A DNA stretch of 64,000 bases from PALSA-607 sp036501485 (GTDB lineage Bacteria; Actinomycetota; Actinomycetes; Acidothermales; Acidothermaceae). The stretch is from assembly GCA_036501485.1 (NCBI GenBank), contig DASYAG010000093.1:4131-68130 (forward strand), written 5' to 3'. Made by a program: the position numbers and the translations under genes. How positions within the stretch are numbered: the stretch's first letter is position 1; each line of letters opens with the position of its first letter. Under the pieces are notes generated by a model. That model was not told the origin of the DNA. It saw nothing but the letters and a program-made list of their open reading frames with translations, and did no database searches. This document shows positions 26,324 to 34,884 of the stretch, piece after piece.

Positions 26324-27079
26324 TTGAGCGCGAGCGTGGAGAACGTTGACGCCGCCCGCGCGAGGCCACCTCAGCCGGTGCTTGTCCGGCAGCCTGGTGC
26401 CGCGACGGTGCGCGCAGTGGCGTTGGTCCTGCACGGGGGCCGCGAGTTCAGCGCCGAGCCGGTCAGCGCCCGCCAGCTCGCGGTGCTGCGGATGGTGCCG
26501 ATCGCGCGTCACTTGGCCTCGGCGGGCGGTGCGGATGGGCTGGGAGTCTGGCGGCTGCTATTCGGGCACCGGGGCTGGAACTCCCGCCGGGGGACGGGCG
26601 AGGACGCGTACCCAGTCGCCGACGTCCGCTGGGCAGTGCAGCAGCTGCGAAGCCAGCACGGCGACGCGCCGATCGTCCTGGTCGGCCATTCGATGGGCGG
26701 CCGCGCGGCACTGCGGGCTGCCGATGAACCAGGGGTGGTGGGCCTCGTCGGCCTCGCACCGTGGGTGACGCCGAACGAGCCTTACAAGCCAGTAGTCGGA
26801 CGACGACTGCTGGTCGTTCATGGCACGCGTGACCGCACGACATCGGCGAAGAACTCGCAGGCACTCGTCGATGCCGTTCGCCGCGAGTCAGCAACTGCCG
26901 ACGGCGACGCAGCTGGGGCCGCGACGTTCGTGCACCTGCGCGGCACCGGGCACGGCATGCTTCGCCGGGTCGCGATCTGGAACGACCTGACCGCCGACTT
27001 CGTGCTGCAAACGGGACTCGGCGTGCTGCCCGGCGCGCGCCTAGCCCAAGCCATCGAGGACGGCGACTCCGTCATCTAG
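26324..27079 (+). CDS. alpha/beta hydrolase (dienelactone hydrolase-like)
   Basis: 251 residues from a TTG start. ALVLHGGREF gives the oxyanion-hole HGG, VLVGHSMGGRAALRA the nucleophile elbow (G-H-S-M-G), LVVHGTRDRTT the acid Asp loop, and GTGHGMLRR the catalytic His. All three catalytic residues are therefore present. Substrate unknown; small soluble esterase or thioesterase activity is likely. Confidence 0.85.
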   Translation: MSASVENVDAARARPPQPVLVRQPGAATVRAVALVLHGGREFSAEPVSARQLAVLRMVPIARHLASAGGADGLGVWRLLFGHRGWNSRRGTGEDAYPVADVRWAVQQLRSQHGDAPIVLVGHSMGGRAALRAADEPGVVGLVGLAPWVTPNEPYKPVVGRRLLVVHGTRDRTTSAKNSQALVDAVRRESATADGDAAGAATFVHLRGTGHGMLRRVAIWNDLTADFVLQTGLGVLPGARLAQAIEDGDSVI

Positions 27080-27105
27080 CGAAATCACCCGCCGTCCGCC
27101 AATAG

Positions 27106-28410
27106 TCAGCGTTCCAACACGAGTTGGTGCACGTTCAGGTAGCCGCTCGCGAAACCCGCTTCGCAGTAGGCGAGGTAGAACTTCCACATTCGGGTGAAGC
27201 GCTCATCGAAGCCGAGTTCCTGGACTGCTGCGGTATTGGCATGAAATCGCTCCAGCCATGAATGCAACGTGCGCGCGTAGTCGTGGCCGTAGGCGGTCGC
27301 CGAACTCACCCGGAGCCGTGTGTTGTGCGCGACGACATCACGCACGGCGTGCAGTGACGGGATGATGCCACCAGGAAATACATACTTGTGGATCCAGGTG
27401 TAGGTGCCTTTCGTCGCGAGCAGTCGTTGATGCTCGATCGTGATCGACTGCAGGGCAACTCGGCCGCCTGGTGCGAGAACGCGGTCGATGGTGGCGAAGT
27501 AGTCGGGCCAGTACTCAAACCCGACGGCCTCGATCATCTCGACGCTGACGACCGCGTCGTAGGTTCCGGTGACCTCGCGGTAGTCGCGCAACTGGACGTC
27601 GACGAGATCGCCAACCCCCGCCAACTCGGCGCGGCCAATCGCCCATTCCTGCTGTTCGCGCGACAGCGTCAACGTGGTGACCTTGGCGCCCCGACTTGCC
27701 GCGCGGATCGCGAGTTCACCCCAACCCGTCCCGATCTCCAGGAGTCTGGTGCCGGCCTTCACTTCTGCGAGGTCCAGCAACCGATCGATCTTGCGGATCT
27801 GCGCGGTGGCCAGCGCCTCGCCGTCCCGCTGCGGGTCGCCGGCATCAGCTGCGGATGCGTCGTCCCAGATCGCACTCGAGTAGGTCATCGTCCGGTCGAG
27901 AAACAACGCGAACAACTCGTTCGAGAGGTCGTAGTGCCGGGAGATGTTCGACTTCGATCCAGTCAGGTCGTTGTGCTCGGACGCCGGTTGGCGGGCGTCG
28001 TACCAGCGGCGGGCCCGCTGCAACACGCCAGGTACGAGCCCGGCCATCCGTCGCGCGAAGGGAGTGAGCACCGATGCGACATCGTCGGAATCCCAGTCGC
28101 CTGCCATATAGCTCTCGCCGAAGCCGATGAGGCCGTCGTGGCCAAGGCGGCGGAAGAATTGGGCGGGCCGGTGCAGGCGCATGACCGGCGCCGCGGCGGC
28201 GCCCGCGGCGAGCAGGCGAGGCTTGACGAGCAGTCGTCCGTCAGGCAGTTCGACGGTCACCCCGAGCCGAGCCGCGGCTCTCGTGAAGATCCGCCGCGCG
28301 ATCGCGGCGTGGATCGGAGCATGCGGGACGGCGGGCAGCTGCATCCAAGGTCCGGCTGGCGCCTGGATGCGACTGCTCGCCTGCCGTGGTTGGAGCTCGT
28401 AGGTAGTCAC
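27106..28410 (-). CDS. cyclopropane-fatty-acid synthase-family methyltransferase
   Basis: 434 residues. The C-terminal two thirds is a SAM-dependent methyltransferase of the CFA/mycolic type: SNISRHYDLSNELFALFLDRTMTYSSA, TRLLEIGTGWGELAIRAA (SAM loop), VSVEMIEAVG, and GGIIPSLHAVRD with YARTLHSWLERF toward the end. The N-terminus carries a typical sterol-carrier-like region. It would methylate or cyclopropanate the double bond of membrane phospholipid acyl chains. Last gene of a four-gene operon with DUF1295, FAD oxidoreductase and DUF1365, a set found in many bacteria with fatty-acid modification and stress response. Confidence 0.9.
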   Translation of the reverse strand: MTTYELQPRQASSRIQAPAGPWMQLPAVPHAPIHAAIARRIFTRAAARLGVTVELPDGRLLVKPRLLAAGAAAAPVMRLHRPAQFFRRLGHDGLIGFGESYMAGDWDSDDVASVLTPFARRMAGLVPGVLQRARRWYDARQPASEHNDLTGSKSNISRHYDLSNELFALFLDRTMTYSSAIWDDASAADAGDPQRDGEALATAQIRKIDRLLDLAEVKAGTRLLEIGTGWGELAIRAASRGAKVTTLTLSREQQEWAIGRAELAGVGDLVDVQLRDYREVTGTYDAVVSVEMIEAVGFEYWPDYFATIDRVLAPGGRVALQSITIEHQRLLATKGTYTWIHKYVFPGGIIPSLHAVRDVVAHNTRLRVSSATAYGHDYARTLHSWLERFHANTAAVQELGFDERFTRMWKFYLAYCEAGFASGYLNVHQLVLER

Positions 28411-28438
28411 GCCTGGCCTCTCGGGGTCTGGGAGCGGT

Positions 28439-29266
28439 TCAGGGTCTGGCCTGATTCTTGAGCCAGAGTTTGGTCAGAAGCCGGGTGTCCTCCGAGGTCG
28501 TGCGATCGGGCGCGGCAGGCCGCCGGATGACAGGCAGGCCGCGCAAGAAGAGCCTGATGCCTTGATAGCGAATCAGCGCCGTCACTCGCAAGGCCCCCAA
28601 GGGGTAGTGCAGGAGGGTCCGCACGGTCGTCACGGCAGTGACTGGTGAGCGGTACCCATTCAGGGTTGCGTTGAACGCAACCTGCCCGTCGCGCCGAAGG
28701 ATTATGCCGACGTGGACGAGGTCGCCGGGCAGCGTGAAGCGCATGTCATAGCTACCGTCGACCGGATTGAACGGGGAGACGTAGAGCGCCTTGTCGACGC
28801 TTGCGTGGCCTGCAGCGTCGGGCGTGAGGAGGTAGCAGTGCCGCCCGCCGTAGGTGTTGTGTACTTCGGCGACTATGCAGCGAACGGCGTCGTCGAACCC
28901 TGTGCCGCCCGGCTCGGGTCGCAGGCACCAGTAGACCGTGATCGGGTTGAACACGTAGCCGAGCATGCGGGGGTTCGCGAGCATCACGATGCGATCGCCA
29001 GAGACGTCGATGCCTTGGCCACCAACCCACTCGACGACGTTGTCGCGAATCGCGTGCGTTGGGTCACCGAGGTGATCGCGCGCATCGAAGCGCAGCAGTC
29101 GCCCGAGCAGCGTGCCGCGCGGCATATTCGCGAGATCGACGAGCCACATCGGGTGCTGGTAGCGGAACCCGTGGTGCCACGGTCGACGACGCGTGTGGCC
29201 GATCTCGGTCTGGTAGAGCGCCGGCGTGACCACGTCGGTCATGTCGCGCTCTCGCAGTCTCGTCAC
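28439..29266 (-). CDS. DUF1365 family protein
   Basis: 275 residues from GTG at 29266; in-frame starts upstream fall inside a duplicated repeat. TPALYQTEIGHTRRRPWHHGFRYQHPMWLVDL at the start, LLGYVFNPITVYWC-like sequence (MLGYVFNPITVYWCL) and EVHNTYGGRHCYLL, then KALYVSPFNPVDGSYDMRF are the conserved DUF1365 blocks. Function is not established biochemically, but the gene nearly always neighbours the CFA-like methyltransferase and amine-oxidase-like flavoprotein. The repeat upstream separates it from the oxidoreductase stop. Confidence 0.88.
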   Translation of the reverse strand: MTRLRERDMTDVVTPALYQTEIGHTRRRPWHHGFRYQHPMWLVDLANMPRGTLLGRLLRFDARDHLGDPTHAIRDNVVEWVGGQGIDVSGDRIVMLANPRMLGYVFNPITVYWCLRPEPGGTGFDDAVRCIVAEVHNTYGGRHCYLLTPDAAGHASVDKALYVSPFNPVDGSYDMRFTLPGDLVHVGIILRRDGQVAFNATLNGYRSPVTAVTTVRTLLHYPLGALRVTALIRYQGIRLFLRGLPVIRRPAAPDRTTSEDTRLLTKLWLKNQARP

Positions 29267-29330
29267 CACGTGACGCCCCACAGATACGTCACCATGTGAC
29301 GCCCCACAGATACGTCACCACGTGACGCCG
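29262..29330. repeat. 26-bp tandem repeat duplicating a stop/start junction
   Basis: A 26-base unit occurs at 29262-29287 and 29288-29313 (one difference), with a partial third copy of 16 bases from 29314. Read on the minus strand each copy contains GGCGTCACGTGGTGAC or its variant: the last codons of the FAD oxidoreductase (GVTW, stop) and the overlapping GTG start used by DUF1365. The ancestral junction was probably a GTGA overlap that has been multiplied. Confidence 0.85.
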
Positions 29331-30583
29331 AGACTCTCCGCTGCCCGAACGCCAGATGCGCAGCCGTCTTCGTGGAATCCCCAGCCGTGGTACGCCCCGG
29401 CAAATGCCAGCACACCGTCCGACAGCGAGGGCAGTTCAGCCTGTGCTGCCAGTGAATCCGTCGTGTAGATCGGATGCGTGTAGTCCATCGTCGCGATCAC
29501 CTGATCGGCCGCGATCCGGTCGTCGGCATTCAGTGTCACGACGTAACTCGCGTCCTCGGTGAGGCCCTGGAGGCGGTTCATGTCGTAGCTCACGCTTACC
29601 CGGTCGGTCGTCGTGTCACATGCGTCTAAGCGGTAGTTCCACGATGCCCGGACCCGCTGCGACTTCGGTAGCAGCGACGCGTCTGTGTGTAGTGCAGTGC
29701 GGTTCACCGAGTAGGTGAACGCGCCGAGAATCCGCCGCTGCGCAGGTGTGGGGTTGGCGAGCATCGCCAACGCCTCGTCGGCGTGCGTGGCAACGACGAC
29801 CTGGTCGTGCCGGTGTGCCCGCCCGTCGTCGTCCCGGACCTCGATGCCGTTGTCCGTTCTGATGACGGCCCGAACCGGGGTCTGAGTGCGGACGGCGGTG
29901 AGTTCCTTCGTGGCGCGCTCAACGTAGGTGCGCGAGCCGCCGACAACCGTGCGCCAGGTCGGAGATCCGCTGACCGATAGCAGACCGTGGTGGTCGAGGA
30001 ACTGGAACAGGTAGCGCGCCGGATACATCAGCGCGGTGCCAGGTGAACACGACCACACGCACGAGACCACCGGCACCATGAAGTGCTGGATGAAGTAGCG
30101 CGAGTACCTGCCCTCGCGCAGAAACATGTCGAGCGTGCGCGGGGTCTTCTCCGTCTCGTGCAGGAGGCGTCGCGCGGCGATGTGGAACCGCTCGACCTCG
30201 GTGAGCATCCACAAGTACGCGGGATTGCGCAACGATTTCGCGTGTGCGAAGACGCCGCCGAGCCCCTTCGAGCCCGCGTACTCGAGGCCGCAGCCGTCGC
30301 AGCGCACGGACATGCTCATCTCGGTCTCGCGCGTTTCGACGCTGAGTTCGGCGAACAGTCGCAGCAGGTTGGGGTAGGTCCGCTGGTTGTGCACGATGAA
30401 TCCGCTGTCGACGGGAACGTAACGATCCCCAACCGGAACGTCGTGCGTGTGGGCGTGCCCACCGAGCCGTGGCAGTTCTTCGTAGAGGGTGACCTCGGCA
30501 TCGCGTTGCAGGATCCATGCCGCGGTCAGCCCGGAAACGCCAGCTCCGATGACCGCGACCGAACGCCTCGTCGCCGCGGTCAT
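29315..30583 (-). CDS. FAD-dependent amine-oxidase-like oxidoreductase of the lipid operon
   Basis: 422 residues from ATG at 30583, which overlaps the DUF1295 stop (ATGA); upstream in-frame sequence belongs to that gene. The dinucleotide fold SVAVIGAGVSGLTAAWIL (G-x-G-x-x-G) and LYEELPRLGGHAHT start the protein; VDSGFIVHNQRTYPNL and the C-terminal FAGAYHGWGFHEDGCASG complete the FAD site. Related proteins in other bacteria act with CFA-like methyltransferases to produce modified fatty acids (for example furan or methyl-branched acids), hence the same is inferred here. Confidence 0.9.
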   Translation of the reverse strand: MTAATRRSVAVIGAGVSGLTAAWILQRDAEVTLYEELPRLGGHAHTHDVPVGDRYVPVDSGFIVHNQRTYPNLLRLFAELSVETRETEMSMSVRCDGCGLEYAGSKGLGGVFAHAKSLRNPAYLWMLTEVERFHIAARRLLHETEKTPRTLDMFLREGRYSRYFIQHFMVPVVSCVWSCSPGTALMYPARYLFQFLDHHGLLSVSGSPTWRTVVGGSRTYVERATKELTAVRTQTPVRAVIRTDNGIEVRDDDGRAHRHDQVVVATHADEALAMLANPTPAQRRILGAFTYSVNRTALHTDASLLPKSQRVRASWNYRLDACDTTTDRVSVSYDMNRLQGLTEDASYVVTLNADDRIAADQVIATMDYTHPIYTTDSLAAQAELPSLSDGVLAFAGAYHGWGFHEDGCASGVRAAESLGVTW

Positions 30584-31413
30584 GATGCGACCGCCTCTGA
30601 TGTCCGCGCACGTCGCGGCAGCGGGAAGAAGCCGCTGGTCGCCTCGATGTACTCGCGGTAGCCGGGCCTCGACGCCGTGAGGTGCGATTCGAGCAGCGGC
30701 TTGCCGGTCTTGCGAGTGAGGAACCATGTCATGAGCGCGGGGGAGGCGATAGTCAGGATGCCCGGCCAGTGCGCGAAGGCGATGAGCGCGAATCCCCACC
30801 ACTGGGCTGCGTCGCCGAAGTAGTTTGGATGCCGCGTGTAGCGCCACAGTCCACGGTCCATCACCAGGCCCGCGTTGGCCGGGTCGTTCCTGAACGCGTT
30901 CAGCTGCCAGTCACCGCCAGCTTCGAAGACGAAGCCCACGATCCAGACGGCAACGCCGAGCCAACCGAGCAAGCCGACCGATCCGCCGCTGACAGCGATT
31001 ACCTGTAGCGGTAGCGACACGAACCACATGGCGATGGCTTGGACCAGATAGACCTTGCGCAGTGCGTACAGCGTGCGGTTGCCGGGTGCGTCGGCGAGCA
31101 TCGCTACATACCGCGGATCCTCACCTTCGCCTCGGCCACGCAGCGCCATGTGGAGCGCCAGGCGCAGCGCCCAGATCGCGGTCAGCCCGGTGATGAGGAC
31201 GCGTCGGTCAGCGCCACCGTGGTGCCTGGAGAAGACTGCGACTGCGTCGGCGGCCAGCAGCGCCGCCAAGAACCCAAGGCCCCACGCGGTGTCGATCACG
31301 TTGTGCCGACCGACCCGCAGCGCCGTCAAGAAGGTGATGGCGACCACAAGGACGATGCCGCCGAGAGCGGCCAACGAGGCCCAACCCATCGTCGTCCAGT
31401 CAAAGGCGCTCAC
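30580..31413 (-). CDS. DUF1295 family membrane protein (steroid-reductase-like)
   Basis: 277 residues with about seven hydrophobic segments. The conserved C-terminal block WRYTRHPNYFGDAAQWWGFALIAF, followed by LLESHLTASRPGYREYIEATSGFFP, is diagnostic of DUF1295 / isoprenylcysteine-methyltransferase-like membrane oxidoreductases. First gene of the operon; the following gene overlaps by ATGA. Probably an NAD(P)H-dependent reduction of an unsaturated lipid; direct evidence is lacking. Confidence 0.88.
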   Translation of the reverse strand: MSAFDWTTMGWASLAALGGIVLVVAITFLTALRVGRHNVIDTAWGLGFLAALLAADAVAVFSRHHGGADRRVLITGLTAIWALRLALHMALRGRGEGEDPRYVAMLADAPGNRTLYALRKVYLVQAIAMWFVSLPLQVIAVSGGSVGLLGWLGVAVWIVGFVFEAGGDWQLNAFRNDPANAGLVMDRGLWRYTRHPNYFGDAAQWWGFALIAFAHWPGILTIASPALMTWFLTRKTGKPLLESHLTASRPGYREYIEATSGFFPLPRRARTSEAVAS

Positions 31414-31487
31414 GGCCGAATGTTCGTTCGGTTGACCGGCACCGGATTGCTCAGGAAGCGGTTGTCTGGAGCTTTCTTAGCCGCCGC

Positions 31488-32330
31488 TCAGGGAACGGTG
31501 AGGATCTCTGCGCCGGCCTCTGTGACCAGGACCGTGTGTTCGAACTGGGCGGTACGGGCGTGGTCCTTGGTGACGACGGTCCAGCCATCTGGCCACACGT
31601 CGTAGTCGACCGTGCCGAGGGTCAACATGGGCTCGATGGTGAACGTCATGCCCACCAGCATCGGCAAGTCGTATTCGGGCAGGTCGTAGTGCGGCACGAT
31701 GAGGCCAGAGTGGAACAGCGTGCCGATGCCGTGGCCGGTGAAGTCACGGACGACTCCGTAGCCGAAGCGCTTGGCGTAGCTCTCGATGACCCGGCCGATG
31801 ACGTTGAACGACCGGCCGGGAGCCACCGAGCGGATGGCCCGGTCGAGGGCCTCTCGAGTGCGCTCGACAAGCAGCCGGGACTCTTCGTTGACCTCGCCGA
31901 CGAGGAATGTCGCGTTCGTATCGCCGTGGACGCCGCCGATGAAGGCGGTGATGTCGATGTTGAGGATGTCGCCATCGACCGCTTCGGTTGAGTCGGGTAT
32001 GCCGTGACAGATGACCTCGTTCAGCGACGTGCAGAGCGATTTCGGGAAGCCGCGGTAGCCCAGCGTTGACGGGTACGCACCGTGGTCGCACAGGAACTCG
32101 TGACCGATGCGATCGAGCTCGTCGGTGGTCACACCGGGCACGATGTGGCGGCCGACTTCGGCGAGGGCCTGTGCCGCGAGGCGGCCCGCGATGCGCATGG
32201 AGGCGATCGTCTCGGCGTCCTTTACCTCGACCTCGCTGCGCTGCTGCCAGCGCGACTCATCGACGTAGTACGGCCGTTCGATCGTAGGCGGGACGGCGCG
32301 GCGTGCGGTCTGTACGCCTGGACTCAACAC
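31488..32330 (-). CDS. map: type I methionyl aminopeptidase
   Basis: 280 residues, with a short actinobacterial N-terminal extension. Metal ligands are in place: LNIDITAFIGGVHGDTNATF (two Asp), GHGIGTLFHSGLIVPHY (His), MTFTIEPML (Glu) and AQFEHTVLV (Glu). It removes the initiator methionine from nascent proteins in the cytoplasm. The M1 codon is a GTG at 32330; an in-frame TTG follows directly. Confidence 0.94.
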   Translation of the reverse strand: MLSPGVQTARRAVPPTIERPYYVDESRWQQRSEVEVKDAETIASMRIAGRLAAQALAEVGRHIVPGVTTDELDRIGHEFLCDHGAYPSTLGYRGFPKSLCTSLNEVICHGIPDSTEAVDGDILNIDITAFIGGVHGDTNATFLVGEVNEESRLLVERTREALDRAIRSVAPGRSFNVIGRVIESYAKRFGYGVVRDFTGHGIGTLFHSGLIVPHYDLPEYDLPMLVGMTFTIEPMLTLGTVDYDVWPDGWTVVTKDHARTAQFEHTVLVTEAGAEILTVP

Positions 32331-32494
32331 GCGGCCTCGATCACTGCGTGTAGCGGCTGCATATCCATCAGTCTACGTGTCCGGTTGCCGCCGATGACCC
32401 TTGCAATTGGCGAAGCGGCGGCTCCCGATGTGCTGGGAGCTCGCCGCCTCGTCGTGACGTCGTGCCGTCTGCCATTCGTCGAACGGTGGTGCTG

Positions 32495-32520
32495 GGTCGC
32501 GCTAGGTCGCGCTAGGTCAC
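32495..32520. repeat. 10-bp tandem repeat near the 3' end of the H1-like gene
   Basis: GGTCGCGCTA is repeated twice (32495-32504, 32505-32514) with a partial third copy, starting 8 bases beyond the stop of the minus-strand histone-like gene. Confidence 0.7.
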
Positions 32521-32527
32521 TGCAGGA

Positions 32528-33436
32528 CTAGCTCGCTGTTACGCGCTTGCGAGGAGCTGCCTTGCGAACCGTCGTCTTGCGGACCGCGGTCTTGCGAGGA
32601 GCGGCCTTACGGACGGTCGTCCGCTTGACGGCTGCCTTGCGAGGAGCAGCAGCCTTGCGAGCAGTGGTCTTACGTGCCGTTGTCTTGCGCGCCGTGGTCT
32701 TCTTGGCGGCAGTCTTACGGGCTGTGGTCTTGCGGACTGTGGTCTTCTTCGCCGCAGTCTTACGGGCTGCGGTGGTCTTCTTGGCCGCAGTCTTCCTTGC
32801 CGTGGTCTTCTTCGCTGCTGCCTTGCGAGGAGCAGCCTTGCGAGCGGTGGTCTTGCGCGCAGTGGTCTTCTTGGCCGCAGTCTTACGGGCTGTGGTCTTG
32901 CGCGCGGTCGTCTTCTTCGCTGCTGCCTTGCGAGGAGCAGCCTTACGAGCGGTGGTCTTCTTCGCTGCAGTCTTCCTTGCGGTGGTCTTCTTCGCCGCGG
33001 TCTTGCGGACCGTGGCCTTCTTTGCGGCAGTCTTTCTGGCTGCGGTGGTCTTCTTCGCCGCAGTCTTCCGGACAGCCGTCTTCTTGGCTGCTGCCTTGCG
33101 GGGAGCGGCCTTCTTTGCAGTGGTCTTCTTCGCCGCGGTCTTGCGGACCGTGGTCTTCTTTGCTGCCGTCTTGCGTGCAGCGGTCGTCTTCTTCGCGGCC
33201 GCCTTACGCGGGGCCGCAGCCTTGCGTGTGGTGGTCTTCTTGGCGACTGTCGACGATGCACTGCGATCGTCGACGCTGGCGCCTGACAGGTTCTTTTGCA
33301 CGGATGCAATCGCCGCCTTTGCAGCTCGTAGGTTGGGATGGTCTGCTGAAGTAGCCAGAATCTGACCGGTGGGGCCTTCGAGAGTGAACGTGAACTTGCC
33401 GGTCCGGCCCTTTCGCAATACAACCTTCGCCGGCAC
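32528..33436 (-). CDS. histone-H1-like DNA-binding protein with N-terminal YegP (DUF1508) domain
   Basis: 302 residues from GTG at 33436, with GGAGG six bases upstream. Residues 1-52 are a YegP/DUF1508 module (GKFTFTLEGPTGQILATSADH, then AAKAAIASVQKNLSG). From about residue 65 to the end the protein is built of 5-residue units of the type AAKKT/TARKT, more than 200 residues of Ala/Lys/Arg/Thr, as in eukaryotic H1 tails and mycobacterial HupB or Streptomyces H1-like proteins. Nonspecific DNA compaction is likely. The YegP head in place of the usual HU-like domain is unusual. Codon choice varies between repeats, so it is not a DNA-level minisatellite. Confidence 0.85.
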   Translation of the reverse strand: MPAKVVLRKGRTGKFTFTLEGPTGQILATSADHPNLRAAKAAIASVQKNLSGASVDDRSASSTVAKKTTTRKAAAPRKAAAKKTTAARKTAAKKTTVRKTAAKKTTAKKAAPRKAAAKKTAVRKTAAKKTTAARKTAAKKATVRKTAAKKTTARKTAAKKTTARKAAPRKAAAKKTTARKTTARKTAAKKTTARKTTARKAAPRKAAAKKTTARKTAAKKTTAARKTAAKKTTVRKTTARKTAAKKTTARKTTARKTTARKAAAPRKAAVKRTTVRKAAPRKTAVRKTTVRKAAPRKRVTAS

Positions 33437-33607
33437 TCATGCCTCCTCGGCAGATGGTTCCGGTCTGCGACCGGGACGTCGAACACAACGATGACACTGA
33501 CATCAACGTGATGCTAGGAACCATGCCGCGTTCTTCTCGGACATTTTGTAGCGCATTTTCGGTGCTGAGTGGTGACGGTGTGACGCGTGATACGTGAAGA
33601 TGTGCCC

Positions 33608-34213
33608 ATGGATGGCCTCGTTGAACATATTTTGCGGTTACCAAGTTGGATCGCATTACTCGTTGTGTTCGCGATGCCCGCACTCGAAGCGTCGACATTC
33701 CTTGGATTTATCTTTCCCGGCGAGATCGCATGTCTACTCGGTGGCGTGCTCGCATACGAAAGCAAGGTGTCACTTGCAGTAGTCATCGTCGTTGCAATCG
33801 CGGGTGCGGTGATTGGCGACAGTGTCGGTTTCGCGATCGGCTACAAGTACGGCGACAAGCTGCTCAGGAAGCTTCCGGCGCGCATCATCAAGCCGGAGAA
33901 CGTCGTCCGCACGAAAGAACTGATTGTGCGACTTGGTGGTCGTGCGGTATTCGTCGGCCGGTTCACCGCCGCGTTGCGGGCGCTTGTACCGGGCTTCGCT
34001 GGCGCCTCGAAGATGCCGTACCGAACGTTTCTGGTCTGGAATTTCGCCGGTGGATCCCTATGGGCGACGGCGGTCGTTGTTGCGGGTTACCTCGCCGGGA
34101 AGTCGTGGCATCGGGTCGCCTCCGACATCAGCATCGTTGGCTGGGTGGTGCTCGGCCTGGTCATTGCTCTCGGGGTCGTTTGGTTTTTGCGCCGGCATCG
34201 TCAGAGTCACTGA
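33608..34213 (+). CDS. DedA family membrane protein
   Basis: 201 residues from ATG at 33608. Four to five transmembrane segments with the family blocks FLGFIFPGEIACLLGGVLA (PGE motif), IGDSVGFAIGYKYGDKLL (G-D-x-x-x-Y/F-x-x-G), FVGRFTAALRALVPGFAGASKMPYRTFLVWNFAGG (F-x-R-F-x-P-x-x-R signature) and WATAVVVAGYLAGKSW. DedA proteins are lipid flippase/transport-like inner-membrane proteins, including undecaprenyl-phosphate recycling. The 3' end overlaps the convergent downstream gene by 53 bases through a tandem repeat. Confidence 0.9.
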   Translation: MDGLVEHILRLPSWIALLVVFAMPALEASTFLGFIFPGEIACLLGGVLAYESKVSLAVVIVVAIAGAVIGDSVGFAIGYKYGDKLLRKLPARIIKPENVVRTKELIVRLGGRAVFVGRFTAALRALVPGFAGASKMPYRTFLVWNFAGGSLWATAVVVAGYLAGKSWHRVASDISIVGWVVLGLVIALGVVWFLRRHRQSH

Positions 34214-34826
34214 CAGCATCGTCAGAGTCACCGACCGCGTCGAGGATGCGGCCCAACCGTCGCCGGACCGCGCCGATGCGGCCCTTCGCGGCGATCGTCG
34301 ATTCACCTGCGGCCGCACTCACCAAGTGAGAGACGACGTCGAACTCCGGAACCACGATTCCCTCATTCGACGCCCCCGGCACCCACAAGCTCTCGTGCGC
34401 CAACCCCTCAAGCTCGGTGTCACCGGCGTCCAGCGCGAACACGGTGGCGCCGATCCGGCGCGCATCTGCCACTCGTTCGAGCAACTGCTCGGGTGCGGCG
34501 TCGGGTGCAACGACGAACACCGTCTCGCCTCGAGCGATCTGTTCAAGCCGCTGTAGCCCGATTGCAAGATGCGGCGGCGCATTCGGCGGGGGAGACCACC
34601 GCACTAACACAGGCGCGAGCCCGGGCAGATCTGACCAACGCGCTTCGTCGTCAAGGTGCGCTGCGAAGTGCCACGGCTCCTCTGTGGGGGTGCCAACCAG
34701 CAGCAATCCGCCGACGTCGTGCGGTGCGCGACGCAATGCCTGACCGAATGTTCGGGTGCGTTCGACCCATCCGGTGCCCGCCAGCAGGTCGCGCATGAGC
34801 GCGATGCGCGCGCGGTCCATCAACAC
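34161..34826 (-). CDS. conserved actinobacterial protein of unknown function
   Basis: 221 residues. RARIALMRDLLAGTGWVERTRTFGQALRRAP, GLLLVGTPTEEPWHFAAHLDD, APVLVRWSPPPNAPPHLA and ALDAGDTELEGLAHESLWVP are coherent protein sequence typical of a conserved family, perhaps Rossmann-like, but I cannot name a domain. The C-terminus (GDSDDAVSDSDDAG) is an acidic repeat encoded by a 21-base tandem duplication. It overlaps the 3' end of dedA and is divergent from npdG. Confidence 0.7.
   Translation of the reverse strand: MLMDRARIALMRDLLAGTGWVERTRTFGQALRRAPHDVGGLLLVGTPTEEPWHFAAHLDDEARWSDLPGLAPVLVRWSPPPNAPPHLAIGLQRLEQIARGETVFVVAPDAAPEQLLERVADARRIGATVFALDAGDTELEGLAHESLWVPGASNEGIVVPEFDVVSHLVSAAAGESTIAAKGRIGAVRRRLGRILDAVGDSDDAVSDSDDAGAKTKRPREQ
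34195..34236. repeat. 21-bp tandem repeat across a stop codon
   Basis: Two copies (34195-34215 and 34216-34236, two mismatches) sharing GCATCGTCAGAGTCAC. The first copy holds the last codons and TGA of dedA; on the other strand both encode the [GS]DSDDA peptide repeat of the convergent gene. Confidence 0.8.
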
Positions 34827-34884
34827 CTCCAGCGAACGACGGCAGCTGTCTCAGTATGGCGGCGTGGCTGCGAGGATGACGTTC

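Noticed and set aside
32547..33365. Long plus-strand open frames antisense to the H1-like gene, and the region as a CRISPR-like or minisatellite array
   Set aside because: They mirror the Lys/Ala pentad repeats of the minus-strand gene, which has start, ribosome binding site and a folded N-terminal domain. Repeat spacing is variable with synonymous differences, and there are no spacers.
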